Below, one piece after another: positions 52,526 to 63,669 of a stretch of DNA of 64,000 nt. Under the pieces are notes generated by a model, which worked only from the letters and a program-made list of their open reading frames with translations, had not been told where the DNA came from and did not search any database. The position numbers and the translations under genes were made by a program. The stretch spans positions 7,795,772 through 7,859,771 of the forward strand of contig OX465107.1 of NCBI GenBank assembly GCA_949987565.1, read 5' to 3'. The stretch's first letter is position 1, and each line of letters begins with the position of its first letter. The stretch is from Luidia sarsii. Its lineage: Eukaryota; Echinodermata; Asteroidea; Paxillosida; Luidiidae.

Positions 52526-55500
52526 CTGAAAAAATGCAGCTTGTCGAGATGGTGGGTTTTTCCTCCTCTGGCTCATGCATCCGTTTCTTTTAGAATATTC
52601 AGATCCAGAATATGCACAGGATAACTTCCAGTGAGCCGGTTGAGTTTACGGAGCATTCTCTGTGACATTGGGGTTCGTAACGCTCCCATCGCAGAGGCAA
52701 CGATGTACCGATGATCAATCCAGGCTGACTACATGCACAGTATGGATGGGGGGGTGTGAGTGATGATCCACCTCCCTTATGACCTCCTCGTGAGAGTCCC
52801 TGGTTGCCAAGGGCTGTTTTGAATTTCAAAGTGGGGTCTGAGAGGCGTTCTGACCCAACCCCCAACCTTCGCACAACTCGAGGAAAACACGTTGGTGGTG
52901 CCTATACTTGCACGCCATGGTTCTTGTTCCATTATTCCTAGCACATCGGCACCGAGCAAGGATCTCCTCTCCTTCCGGCCGCTGCTGCTGCTGCTGACGA
53001 AGACAGCCGATGTAATTGCCAAACTAGCGTTGATATCGTTGCACCAAAAACAAATTGGGGAAAAACTTGGAGAGTCTTGCATCGCTGCCAAGAATGGTGC
53101 CCGCTTCACACTTCACGCACAAAATGCTCCGGTGAGTCTGTCGTGGCCTTGGTGTGTGTGTGTAACTCCTTCCACTCCGTGCCGGTGGAGATCCAGTTTG
53201 GTTGGGCCAAGGGGGAAGTGAGGGTCGAGTCCCTTGTTGGGTCGGACTAATCCGGAGGCAGTTGTCTTTTCCGACGCCGGACCACCTTGCAGTCGCCCGT
53301 ATCAATGCGGCACCGGTCTGTGCATCGTAACCGGCCCATGGTCTCGTATCTGTGGATGACAAGACACCAAGTAACTTGATCATTGAACATATCCCAATGG
53401 AGTTTGGACTACCTGCACTGTAGCACGGCTTTCATACTGAAGGAGAAAGTGAATCAAATGTTCGCTTGCCTGCTTGATTGCCTGATTACTTGCTTTCCTG
53501 CTTGCTTGCCTGCCTTGCCTGCTTGCTTGCATTCCTGCTTGTATGCCTGCCTATATGTCTACTTGCCTGCTTGCCTTGCCTGATTGATCGTCTGTTTGTG
53601 TTCCCGCTTGCTTTCCCGCTTGCTTGCTTGCTTGCTTGCTTGCATGTTTGTCTGCCTGCCTGCTTGCTTGCTTGCTAAAATGCCAAGCTGATTGCCTGTT
53701 AGATTGCCTACTATCTTACCTGCTTGATTGTCTGCCTGATTGCCTGTCTGCTTGCCTGCTTATGTGGGTTTTCTTACCCTCGTGCCTTTTTTGCTTTCTT
53801 GTCTATTTGTTTGCTTGCCTGTCCGCTTGCATGCTTTCTCGTCAACTCGCTTGCTGTTCTGTTTGCCTGCTTGAATTGCCTGTCTGCGTGTTTGCTTCCC
53901 TGCATGCCTGCTTGCCTCCCCGATTGCTTGCTTGCGTGCTGTGCCTGGCTCGATCAGTAAGCGTCAGACTTACTCAGAGAAATAGTAGTCACACGTTCTG
54001 CCGTTGAATTCAAACGTGTCGCATTCCTCCACACCAGTCTGTCTGTAGCCGTCCCCACAGTAGGATCGACGACAGTCTGCGTACAAAATAGCATCCCACT
54101 CATGCGGTGAAAACACTATACTCCAATAAGTGAACTACATGTACATGAAGTAAAAGAGTCCAAACGTATACAATGCTAAGAGAAAGTCTCTAGCAGCCGA
54201 TGTTTGAACCTTAGCAGGACTTTTCTCAGAGTCAGCAAATGCTTTGTCGGAGGCGTGGGGTCCTGCCAGGATGGAAACGTCAAGCCCTATGTTTTGCTGT
54301 TTGGGGGCTCCTATAATAAGTCTGACTATTTTGCGACTATATTTGACTATATTTGTGTTGCTGTAATTGAAAAGAAACGTTGGGCCTGACTCAAATGGTA
54401 AAACATGTACACGCCTAACAAGCTTGACGGTGTTATAGCAGGACCGTTCTAGGACCTTTCAGGGTACTATTACCAAAATAGTGAAATTCTGGCTTTGAGA
54501 GAGGTCCTCCTTTGTTCGAAACGTCGGGTCCTCTGAATTTGTAAGATTTAGCTGCATATCATTTGCCATTTTATTTCACAAAGGAATACATTGTGCGTTC
54601 TTACATATGCAGCTGTCTGTGTTGATGTCATTTCCATCGTCGCACTGCTCATTGCCCTCGATCTTGAAATTGCCACAAGCCTGCAGAACCACAAAGCACA
54701 GAAAATGACACTAAACGTTGGACCCCTCACTGCATGGGTTTCATTCTGTAGAATCTGAAGGATATAGCACCGAGTATTAGTCTCTTCAGCAAATACGTTC
54801 ATGATTTGCAGGGGTGATATTCAATGAAGATTTGCCCAAAGTTGTAAGGACTCGGTATATTTGCTTCGTTTTTCTGCTGTTGGACTACCTGGAGAACTGT
54901 TCCAAGAGTTCTTAACACCTTGAGTGAGCCCTAATCCCATTCTTGTTTGGGATTTTACATGTGTCGAGAACTAGGACAGAGGATATGTATTCTGAACACT
55001 ATACCCGTGCGGCGGCATACACCTCGGATGCCATTATTTTGTAAGGGGACTATTGAAGCCAGTCCAACAAATAGACAAGCATGGTAGGCAGCTCCTCCCA
55101 AGGCCAGGGTCTGTCCGGTGAGAGGTACCCCCTCTCTGTCACATCACGGTGACCTACCGTCTGCTCTTCCCCGCTGTACTCGCCGAGGTCTCCCTTGTCG
55201 CCCTTGGGTCCCTGCGGCCCGGGAGGCCCCTGGTCCCCTTGGATGCCCGGCAGCCCCGGCAGGCCTGGCGGGCCAGGCGGGCCCATCAGGACCTTGGTGT
55301 TGCCCTCCGTCATCAGGCAGTTCCAGCGGTCCGTGTCCCGGAAGTAGAGCTTCTTGTCGTCCATGCGGTAGACGATGGCCGCCTCGTCGCGGATGGAGCG
55401 CATGTCCAGCTCATTGGCTACGATGACCACTTGCTGTTGGAAAGAGAGGAGAGGAGAGGGGAGGAGGATGAGGTGGGTGCCAAGCAGACGTATTCGAGTG

Positions 55501-58500
55501 ACAAATTATCGCGTCTGAGTCTGAGTCAGAGTCACATCTCACCAGTCCGAGTACAACGCCTGATGTATCACTAATCGATACTGTATCACCATTATTTTGA
55601 CCGATACTGTATCACCAAACCGATAATGTATCACAAATTACCTTTGAGAAAGGCCCTGCCTTTAAGGAAGGTCCTTCCTATGAGAAAGGTCCTGCCTTTG
55701 AGAAATGTCCTGCCTTTGAGAAATGTCCTGCCTATGAGAAAGGCTCTGTTTTTGAGAAAGGCCCTGCATATGAGAAAGGCCCTGCCTTTGAGAAAGGCCC
55801 TGCCTTTGTGAAAGGTCCTGCATATGAGAAAAGCCCTGCCTTTGAGGTAGGTCCTGCCTTTGAGAAATGTCCTGCCTATGAGAAAGACCCTGTTTTTGAG
55901 AAAGGTCCTGCATATGAGAAAGGCCCTGCCTTTGAGAAAGGCCCTGCCTTTGAGAAAGGTCCTGCATATGAGAAAGGCCCTGCCTTTGTGAAAGGTCCTG
56001 CCTTTGTGAAAGGTCCTGCATATGAGAAAGGCCCTGCCTTTGTGAAAGGTCCTGCCTTTGAGAAAGGTCCTGCATATGAGAAAGGCCCTGCCTTTGAGAA
56101 AAGGTCCTGCATATGAGAAAGGTTCTGCCTTTGAGAGAGGTCCTGCCTTTGAGATAGGTCCTGCATATGAGAAAGGCTCTGCCTTTGAGAAAGGTCCTGC
56201 CTTTGTGAAAGGTCCTGCCTCAGCCTCTGAAGAAGCCCCTGCCTTTGAGAAAGGCCCACAAAGGATTGAGGTATCAAGTCATGAAATCTATACTTGGATC
56301 TATGACTCTCTCTCAGTAACTTTCTTATCCATTCCAAGGTGGTATTTAACCGAGAATGGCCATGGGTGGCTGGTCATGGTGTCACGTCCCCCTTGGAACT
56401 ACCCGCCCTTACCCCTTCCATGACCTTGTGGCCAGGGTCACCACTGTCTCCCTTGGGTCCCGGAGGTCCTGGCTGACCCGTGCTCCCTGGGAAGCCTTCC
56501 AGGCCCGGGGGACCGATGGGCCCCATGGGCCCCGCTTGTCCTTGCTTGCCATCTGGTAAGGGGGGGAAACAGAATCATCACTGTGATATAAGCGAAATGA
56601 GACCTGGGTTCAAGTGGTGTTGTTCGATCGACAAACAGAAATGTTCACAGATTTACATGAAACTTATACAGTTTGAAGATAGTTATAATAGAAACCTCGC
56701 ACTGAAATGTTCTGTCTAAAATGTTGTATTTTTGGAGAAAAGAGTAAAAGAAATAGTTTACGTCTCACCCTGATATCTATTTATTTAATCTAATCTAATT
56801 ATTTTTCGGAACAATACGTTGAATGCTGCATTTTCGCAAAACAAGTGAAGCGGTTTTCACGATTTTCTCGAGACTCGGTTGGCGGATTGAGCTGAAATTT
56901 TCCACATGTGTGCTATTTCATGCCTACGTTGGATAAGACAACGTATGGATGCTATTCTTTGACCTCGACCAATGTTGCGTTATGCCTCAGTTAAGTGAAT
57001 TCTGTTCCTTCAGAGAAACCGGCCTTCTCACTCCTAATTCTTTGGTATCCATTCCTCTGTTCAAGTATTCAAGTTCCCTTAGTAAATTGGTTCCGTCATG
57101 CAGACCCCCTAACATTCCTTCTAGTTCTTTTGTACATTCAAAACCCTCCCGTGATTACCGATGTGCCTCCATGTTCAGATAAACCCCCTGCCTTCTTTAT
57201 AAATGCAAATTTAGTCTTAACCGCTACATTCCCCGCATTTCTTAGACTACACGCTATGCAGTATAGGAATCCTTGCTGTAGAGTTAGAATGGAGTTCACT
57301 CTTATGCACTTTGAGCTGCTGCTGCACACGCCGTACATTTTGCTTGGAAAACACTTTTAGCTGAGTTTTCAGCTCGCACATCTGGCAGAGGTGGGGCCAA
57401 CCATGGAGGACCAACCTTCCTTGCTGAATGGTGAGTTAAAAACCTCTGTACTGTAGGGGGCCTATATTTATTTTAATTGACGTGGATTTTCTTCTATTGT
57501 CTGAATTCATGTTTTACCCTGCAGGGAGAGACCCATTGTGCAGCGACACACAATGTCATTCACATAAACTGACCTCATGACCCTACGCTGAAAGGCATTT
57601 ACCCCACCCATCCATGCCCCACCCTTCATGATATTGCACGTAGGTCCATACCATTTAGTTTAGAGGGGCCGCTTCCTCAGTCCCTCAGAGAGGGACGCAA
57701 GAGCCAAGCGAAGTCACCCACCCCTGTGCTCTGCCATAGGTTTGCGCTCATTTCTCACCTACACTAAGAAATGGGTTCTACTATCTTGTTTCCCACTAAA
57801 TTTGGATAGGTTGAAGCTACCCCAATGTTTCAAAATTCATTGAATTAAATGAACACGAGTCTAGATTTAGCCTAAATCAAGGTGTTGGCCGACGAGATAG
57901 AAATCTAAATCCAGCCTTCAGAAATACTGTATATGTTGGTTTCCGCAATACCGTTGCGAGTGGTATCCGAAATGCGGCCCCATTCTCCGTCATTCCACGC
58001 CCGTAGCTCGCATGCGCACATGATGAGTGCGTACACGGATCGTAAACAAGTACGCACGCGGACTGTTGCGGGTGGAATGGCAGCGGCATGCATGGCCTGC
58101 GTGCCGTTGTACTGCATGGATCCTGCGTGGTATATTGCCGCTGTGCCGTGGTTTGCGTGCGTTTGGCCCGGATCTCTGCCCGGTGCCGTACCGGAGAGAC
58201 CACCTTGGACAAGGCTATTACGTGCCCGGACGGATACGTCTTTACTTTGCGTTCTTCTGTGACGTGTTTCCGAAGCATACTAGTTTGTGAACTCGTCAAA
58301 GACGGATAGGTAGCCGGCCGTACACGTGAGTAAAAAAACCGGATATTTTTTGGCTTAATGATTGAACTTTCATTGGCTGTTTAAATCGCGGATTAATAAA
58401 TTCCACCACATTATTGTTCTTGGGTTAATCGTCCATATGTATGAAATGAATGTGCCGGGTCTACCAACGAATAAGACCGAAAAATCTAGTCAAAAAGTGT

Positions 58501-61500
58501 GACTTGTGAGCGGACTAGTGAGCGCCGCCATCTTGAATGATGGCTCCCTCAAGCGGCCGGATTCGACAAGGTTTGCCAAACGTACATCGATATGCGCTCT
58601 AACACATACGGATACGGTTACCGTATTCGTGCTCGTAAGCGTATCCGAGGAAGTATTGGGTCACTGGGGGGGGGGGGGGTAACCTGCGGGTTCTACCAGG
58701 CGAAGCTTACCGCACGCACCGTTTACAGATTTAAGCAAAATGGCGGGCAGTAATAAATTATATACCTTTTCCCGGCGGTCCGATTGGTCCGGGCAGTCCC
58801 ACGTGACCGGGCAGACCTTGGGGACCTTCTGGTCCAACAGGTCCCGGCGGCCCACTGTCTCCCTGCAACAGAAGACGACACACACGCAAGCAAACCCATT
58901 AAAAGCTGTTTTGCTAAGCCAAGTGGTTCAGAATAATTATGTAGCCGACTTTGGAGAGAAAACAACGTAAATACAGACATAGGTCCTACACGGAATGACG
59001 CTTCGGGCTCAGTCTTGGGCTCATGCTCAACTTTCTAACATCAAGCGTTAACTTTGACTGCACTTTTTAAGTGATTTTTATTTTATTTTCAAACAAAAAT
59101 TAATAGAGGAAAGGAAAACTAAGTGGGATATCTGAAGCAATCGGTGAAAATAGCAAAGAAAAATTTCCCTGAACCTGGACTTGAATCCGATTTCTCTAGT
59201 TTGATAACGTAACAGCGTTATAACGACCTGAGCTATTCAGACCACAGGTAGCGACCCTCTCACACATTATAGGCAACTCTATTTGCAGGGGTCGGGGGGG
59301 GGGGGGCTTTCAGCAGCCTTTAACCGATACCCCAAATAGACAATACTGAACAGTCTTGCAGTTGCATCTCGGATGACACCGCATACAGTCAAATACACGA
59401 ACTTAATCTTCCAAAGTGTAACTTAACAATACCGCTCAACAATAACTGTCCGAATATCGCGCATGCCCCGTGCCCTATCCAATACCACTGGTAACTTTCC
59501 ATCAAGGTGAAAGGTCAACCTTATTAGCCACAACCTGTGCTTCGAGGTTTGTGAAACGGTGCCGAAGCCTGTATAGCCCGATCCAGGGACTCGATCCAAA
59601 TTGCCAAATTCCAAGAAAATTCACAGCAAAAGTCAACCACCATCAACCAATAGACATACGGAAATACTATTGTGAAAGAAAGGGGCATTTAATTCTATTT
59701 TTTTCGTATCGTCCGCAGCTTCTGGGAAATAAATGTAGGAAAGAGGAGTTTGAATTGAAGGAAGTTGCAGTGAGGTCCAGTCCCTCTAATGGCCCGATAA
59801 TGGTGGGTTTTTTTAAGTCTCACCTTTTTGCCCTTCTTGCCGGTGTTTCCCTTTGGGCCTTTCCGCCCAGACGGGCCCCTGGGTCCTGGCATACCAAAAG
59901 CACCCTGCAGGTAGAGCAGAAATCACACACTGACCTCTCGCCTTCAAAAGTTCACTTCACCGTTTGAAACGTCCGAAGAAAAACCTTTGTTTGGGATGGA
60001 TTGTATCCGTAAATCCCACCATGTGATGAAACCTTTACCTGTACTTTTGTATCATGTACTGCTTTAATCCTCTTCTTGGAAGAGAAGAAGTGTATTCAGT
60101 CTCATAAGCAAAGATGTAGAGTCCGTCCAAACCATGAACAGCAAAGTTCCCGGAATCGGTCCATTTTCTTGTACGGCACCGTACGACGGACAGACATGAC
60201 CAGTGTATATCATTGCTATCGGTTTGGGCGACCATGAGCAAGATGCAGACCGGCTGGCTGCGTATAGCAACACCTTTCGCCTTCGTCGGTGCATGAAATT
60301 AATTGAGCAATGCCGCCTCGTAACCGTTGCCATACCGCATCATGACCTCATAGATGTACAGAGGAATGACGTTTCGATCCTACGACACTCCTCAAAGGAA
60401 GAATCTCCCTCGATCTGCCTTTGAGAAAGATCTTGCTTGGATCGAATCATCAGGTCCTGTACTTTTTTGTTTTTAGGTTTCGTTTGTTGGCCATTTAGGC
60501 CAAGTCAGCAAGCAGTTTGCAAAAAAAAAATGATTATGTATAGGCCTATAGTCCTTTTTCACGTGACGTCGTGCTGGACCGCCTTACAATGGCAGCGCAC
60601 AGTGTAAACATCAGTCGTACCATAACTTATATGGTTGTGCGTACACTTTCCGTAAAAAGCGGTCCAACGTGGCGGCAGTGCTTTTGTTTGGTCACATGGG
60701 TGAAAAAGGTCTATACTTCCTTAGGTCCTACTGAGCAATGTAACATTAGGTCGATGGCTTAAAAACCCGGGGAAAAGACGCAAGATTGGGTGTATACCTT
60801 TGGCCCCACAGGTCCCCGTGGTCCAGCGATGCCTCTCTCTCCTTTCTCCCCACGTTCTCCTTTCTCTCCCTGTCCGCGTGACAAGGAAAACAAATTGAGA
60901 TGTTATCAATGATAATCCGATATTTGAATCTGTGTCGAAACCGTAGATAGTTATTTTGCGGTCAGGTTGATCTTTGGGACACCACGTTAACCTGGCGACC
61001 AGTGGCAAATTTCACAGAAAAGTTTCAATTGAATTGTATATTGTGCACATGATACAGGTCACATACAACGAGCTTCGTGCTAAGTACGATTTGCAATATC
61101 ACTCAAAGGCCCAATACAATTAACATTGGGAAGATCGGAAAACATCGATGTCCAAAGATTCCCTTCTAATTTACACAGTTTGTAGATGACATGATATAAT
61201 GATGTTGATGTCTAGGATGCTGTATTTTTTTAATGCTGCCCCCACAAACAAGCCAACGATTGTTTCGAATTTCATTGTAAACCCCACGGACGTACATTTA
61301 CACATGTACGTGTACAATTATACCCAGGTCTATATCAGCCGTCCATAGTCGGGTAAAAACTGATGAGGGCGCTATTTAAACATCTCTCACAGGTTGGTGC
61401 AGAGAAAGTGACCGGTTTTTGCCCTTTTCTCCTTTCTCGGATTATCATTTGAGCTAAAAAAAACTTCATAGTGTTGTCTTAGGGGTATGTTCAATGGTTT

Positions 61501-63630
61501 AACATACAAACTGAGGTAATCTTTCGATCTTTACCAATGGTGTGTTGGGCCTTAAAACCAAGGATGGATTTTCAGGCAGGATGTGGTGATTGAGTAGTTC
61601 GTTCCCTCCATTCCTCTGGTTTCTATCTCCGTCTTCCTCGTGGTTCCATCCTGCCTTAACGCCCGTCCACTCGAGGATCTCGTCCTCCTATCTCTTTTTC
61701 TGTCAGCCTCTCTTCCTCTCTCCTTGTACTGTTCACTGTAGGACTATCTTGGCAAGCCCTGTAGATCTCTAAACCTTACTGCCTAGCACAAGCTGTCATT
61801 CATTTGTTGAACCGAGGTCATTTTGTCTACCTTTTGTTCTGGGATTTGTTTGAGCACTGAACAATTTCTCTCCTATAAAAATTATGTCCAACAATGCTCA
61901 GCATACAAGATCGTGAATTAATTGGGTCGTCCTGTTTTGAAATGTGTGTGTATGATATGTATGTATTCATTTATATAACGTGCTGTTGCCGAACTCACGC
62001 CACTTGCTCAGAATGTCCGTAAAGCGAAAGTTGTCTGGCGCCACCAAGAGTTGAAAAGAGGAAGCCCTCACGATACACACCGTGCCGGGAATTCATGGAT
62101 TCACACCACTAATATAATGCCTATAAGCAGTTGGGTGCAGGAGACAGACTTCCAGTAGATCAGCGTGCAAGATTGATTGGAAACCATAGACGATTAGCAT
62201 ACCGGTGAATGAATTGAATATTAGTTCTCTATCGGCCGAGGTGCTAGACCTTCTGTTTCGGTCTTAAAGCCAAGCTGGGGTTTTGAGGACAACACTGATG
62301 AATTCACGACACTCTAAAACATGTACATGTACTTCACAGCCATGTTTTAAAGTCACTTCGTTTGACCGGCAGCTCGACCTGGAGTTTCGGAAGAAAAAAG
62401 AGGTGGGGGCCCCTATGTAACGCGACAGGCCCACGGAGTTCACAGCGTCCTGTCTACGCAGTTTCCTGGGCCTGCGATGGCTAATGGTCACTTATCAATG
62501 TAGCCTATCCGAGGCTGGACATCTAATATTCCCCCAGCTCGCAGCCAGGACCCACAATTGGCAGACTTCAATGCAGAGCACATTGGTACGATGGCACGAC
62601 TGAGCCACACAAGATGCTTATAATATCACTACAGCGGTATCTGTTTTGGCTTAATATCCGTTCTCTTTCATACTCTGTGGGCGCACCGCATTGCAAATGC
62701 ATAGATCACCCTTTCAAATAGGTTCTATGCTAACCGTGACATTTGCTGATAATTTATTACGGGCATTAGTATTCTTATTCCGGATGAACCTCCCCCGCTC
62801 TTTTTCTCCCCCATTATGTATACTGTACATTCCTCCCTCCTTTTGAGTTTGTTGATCGGGTAAGTCCGGTGTCCATGGCAACCGCACGAGCCCGTCCTAT
62901 TCCGGGCTGCCGGCGTCCGACGTCCATCCGTAGCCGACGCCATTATGACGGCTGTCGTCTTGCTATTCCGCCTCCCTGAGGCAGTCTGGCGGAGGATATG
63001 GTCACTTCAGAATGCCGGCATGTCACGGGTCACGCTCTATCTCGCGGCTAACCGTATAGAGCGCCCGTACAAAGGGCAAGGCCCCCCCCCCTTCACATCA
63101 ACGACCCCATCCGATGACGTCAACGGCTTCTTTGTCTCACATTGCCACAGACGTGGATATCAATGGTGGCTATAGGGGTCGGTGCTGGTACAGTCTGGTT
63201 GGTAAGGGGGCGTGGGTGGGGTGGGGGTGTCCGGGTCGAAGCCTTGGCGGGTATCGGGTGGCATCCATGAGTCGACGTACATGTACATTACGTAGGGGGG
63301 GGCATCATCCACAGGCATATAATGCTGTCACAATGCTGCTTCCCTTCAAGCGTCCACTTACTGCGTGGGCGAGGTATACTAAAGCAGTATAGTGCGCCGT
63401 TCTCTGCTCCAGTCACCCTAAGGCGTGCATCTGTATACTGATCCGGAGATCTCCATCCATACTTCTCTGTCTTCGAAATATATTTATCAGGGATCTATTT
63501 TGTGAGTAGGTTACAGTGGACGTAAGAATGGTATTGAATGAGTAGGATAAGAACTTACACTGGGGCCTGGTTCTCCGCGCTCGCCCTTGGGACCCGTCTC
63601 TCCCGTTGGACCTGGAGTACCCTCGGGACC
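52417..63630 (-). CDS. Collagen-like protein with DUF4215-type C-terminal modules (3' part)
   Basis: Exons in transcript order on the minus strand: 63559..63630, 60798..60869, 59824..59904, 58766..58862, 56413..56552, 55158..55433, 54605..54680, 53974..54076, 52417..52525. They total 1026 nt with all phases matching, giving 341 residues plus stop; earlier exons lie past 64000. Order: five exons of mostly Gly-X-Y triplets, a non-collagenous insert of about 50 residues, more Gly-X-Y, then cysteine-rich modules with G-N-E-Q-C-D-D-G-N and Y-C-G-D-G-Y...E-E-C-D. These match the DUF4215 / Cys-rich repeat pattern. Likely an extracellular or cell-surface trimer. The family could not be named. Confidence 0.82.
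53450..53960. repeat. Degenerate (TTGC/CTGC)n repeat
   Basis: About 500 bp of CTTGCTTGCCTGCTTG-type tetranucleotide repeat in the last collagen intron, ending about 15 bp from the exon 53974-54076 donor. Cys/Leu-rich reading frames across it are artefacts. Confidence 0.9.
53974..54076 (-). CDS. Exon: DUF4215-like Cys-rich module 2
   Basis: Encodes [20 protein letters not shown] then [13 protein letters not shown], phase 1 to 2. If unspliced, the frame meets TAA at once, but the sequence is GA|GTAAGT, an ideal donor that contains that TAA. Splicing to 52525 keeps frame and adds Cys residues expected for the module. Confidence 0.78.
54195..54550. repeat. Family A element, diverged
   Basis: 'CTTAGCAGGACTTTTCTCAG', 'GGATGGAAACGTCAAGCCC' and 'GAGAGAGGTCCTCCTTTG' with 'CGAAACGTCGGGTCC' in the collagen intron between 54077 and 54604. 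Confidence 0.55.
54605..54680 (-). CDS. Exon: DUF4215-like Cys-rich module 1
   Basis: Encodes [20 protein letters not shown] then TDSCI, phase 0 to 1. The G-x-E-x-CDDGN-x-x-x-x-D-x-C pattern is typical of DUF4215 / Myxococcus-type cysteine-rich repeats found in many animal extracellular proteins. Confidence 0.85.
55158..55433 (-). CDS. Exon with non-collagenous insert and second collagen stretch
   Basis: 92 codons, phase 0 to 0. The first 50 residues ([40 protein letters not shown] ...) are not Gly-X-Y. They resemble the collagen XV/XVIII trimerisation domain in its '(L/I)-V-Y-x-x-D-x-x-x-LY-x-R-x-x-x-x-W' core. Then [20 protein letters not shown] continues to GDKGD. The resemblance is by eye only. 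Confidence 0.85.
55632..56255. repeat. 18-bp minisatellite CCTGCCTTTGAGAAAGGT
   Basis: About 34 head-to-tail copies with alternating CTTT/ATAT variants (CCTGCATATGAGAAAGGC). The unit is the same as the family A motif 'GTCCTGCCTTTGAGAAAGGT' seen as one or two copies at 13048-13070. It lies in an intron of the collagen gene, and reads as K-G-P-A-F-E repeats on the opposite strand. Confidence 0.9.
56413..56552 (-). CDS. Collagen exon (140 nt)
   Basis: Encodes [40 protein letters not shown] and H-K-V-M-E-G, ending the first collagenous stretch. Phase 1 to 0. The donor could be GTAAGG after GAAGGG (used here) or GTCATG nine bases earlier; both keep frame. Confidence 0.85.
56553..58765. other. Collagen intron, nothing recognised
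   Basis: 2.2 kb without a supported exon, tRNA-like or palindromic family member. There is a CpG-rich tract near 57960-58320 of unknown meaning and a G homopolymer near 58667. Confidence 0.4.
58766..58862 (-). CDS. Collagen exon (97 nt)
   Basis: Encodes [20 protein letters not shown] then [12 protein letters not shown], phase 0 to 1. Its last G joins AT of the next exon as Asp, keeping the triplet register (G-K-D-G-K-Q). Confidence 0.92.
59150..59310 (-). repeat. Diverged family B tRNA-like arm and G homopolymer
   Basis: Minus copy with 'CTGGACTTGAATCCGATTTC' and 'CGACCTGAGCTATTCAGACC'; a run of about 12 G follows at about 59295. Confidence 0.5.
59824..59904 (-). CDS. Collagen exon (81 nt)
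   Basis: Encodes [20 protein letters not shown] then TGKKGKK, nine triplets, phase 0 to 0, donor GTGAGA. Very basic. Confidence 0.92.
60365..60530. repeat. Family A element, diverged
   Basis: 'GTTTCGATCCTACGACACTC', 'CTGCCTTTGAGAAAGATCTT' and 'GTCAGCAAGCAGTTTGCAAA' in the usual order, in a collagen intron. Confidence 0.65.
60798..60869 (-). CDS. Collagen exon (72 nt)
   Basis: Encodes [20 protein letters not shown] then VGPK, phase 0 to 0, donor GTATAC. Highly charged KGE/RGE triplets. Confidence 0.92.
61108..61560. mobile_element. Family J MITE, copy 3
   Basis: AAGGCCCAATACAATTAACA at the left and ACCAATGGTGTGTTGGGCCT at the right, with GAAAACATCGATGTCC and 'TACACAGTTTGTAG' modules. About 450 bp, longer than copy 2. 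Confidence 0.65.
61565..63558. other. Collagen intron, nothing recognised
   Basis: No supported exon or repeat family. A C homopolymer run lies near 63083 and G runs near 63294. Confidence 0.4.
63559..63630 (-). CDS. Collagen exon (72 nt, eight Gly-X-Y triplets)
   Basis: Encodes [20 protein letters not shown] then PGPS, phase 0 to 0, acceptor TTTCTCTCCAG, donor GTAAGT. A Gly codon opens the exon, and 72 nt is a multiple of 9, as in classical collagen exons. Confidence 0.92.
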
Positions 63631-63669
63631 CTGGAGAGAAAAAAAGGATAAGGTCTGAGTAATTTACAG

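Noticed and set aside
52777..53109. Minus-strand 110-residue reading frame as an extra collagen exon
   Set aside because: No matching phase or acceptor/donor pair and no family similarity; direct splicing 53974 to 52525 already keeps frame.
53478..54007. Cys/Leu-rich open frames resembling a secreted Cys-rich peptide
   Set aside because: Tetranucleotide repeat translation artefact in an intron.
55662..56337. K-G-P-A-F-E-K repeats as a repetitive protein or silk-like gene
   Set aside because: 18-bp minisatellite in the intron of a well-supported gene on the other strand; no splice-consistent exons or start.
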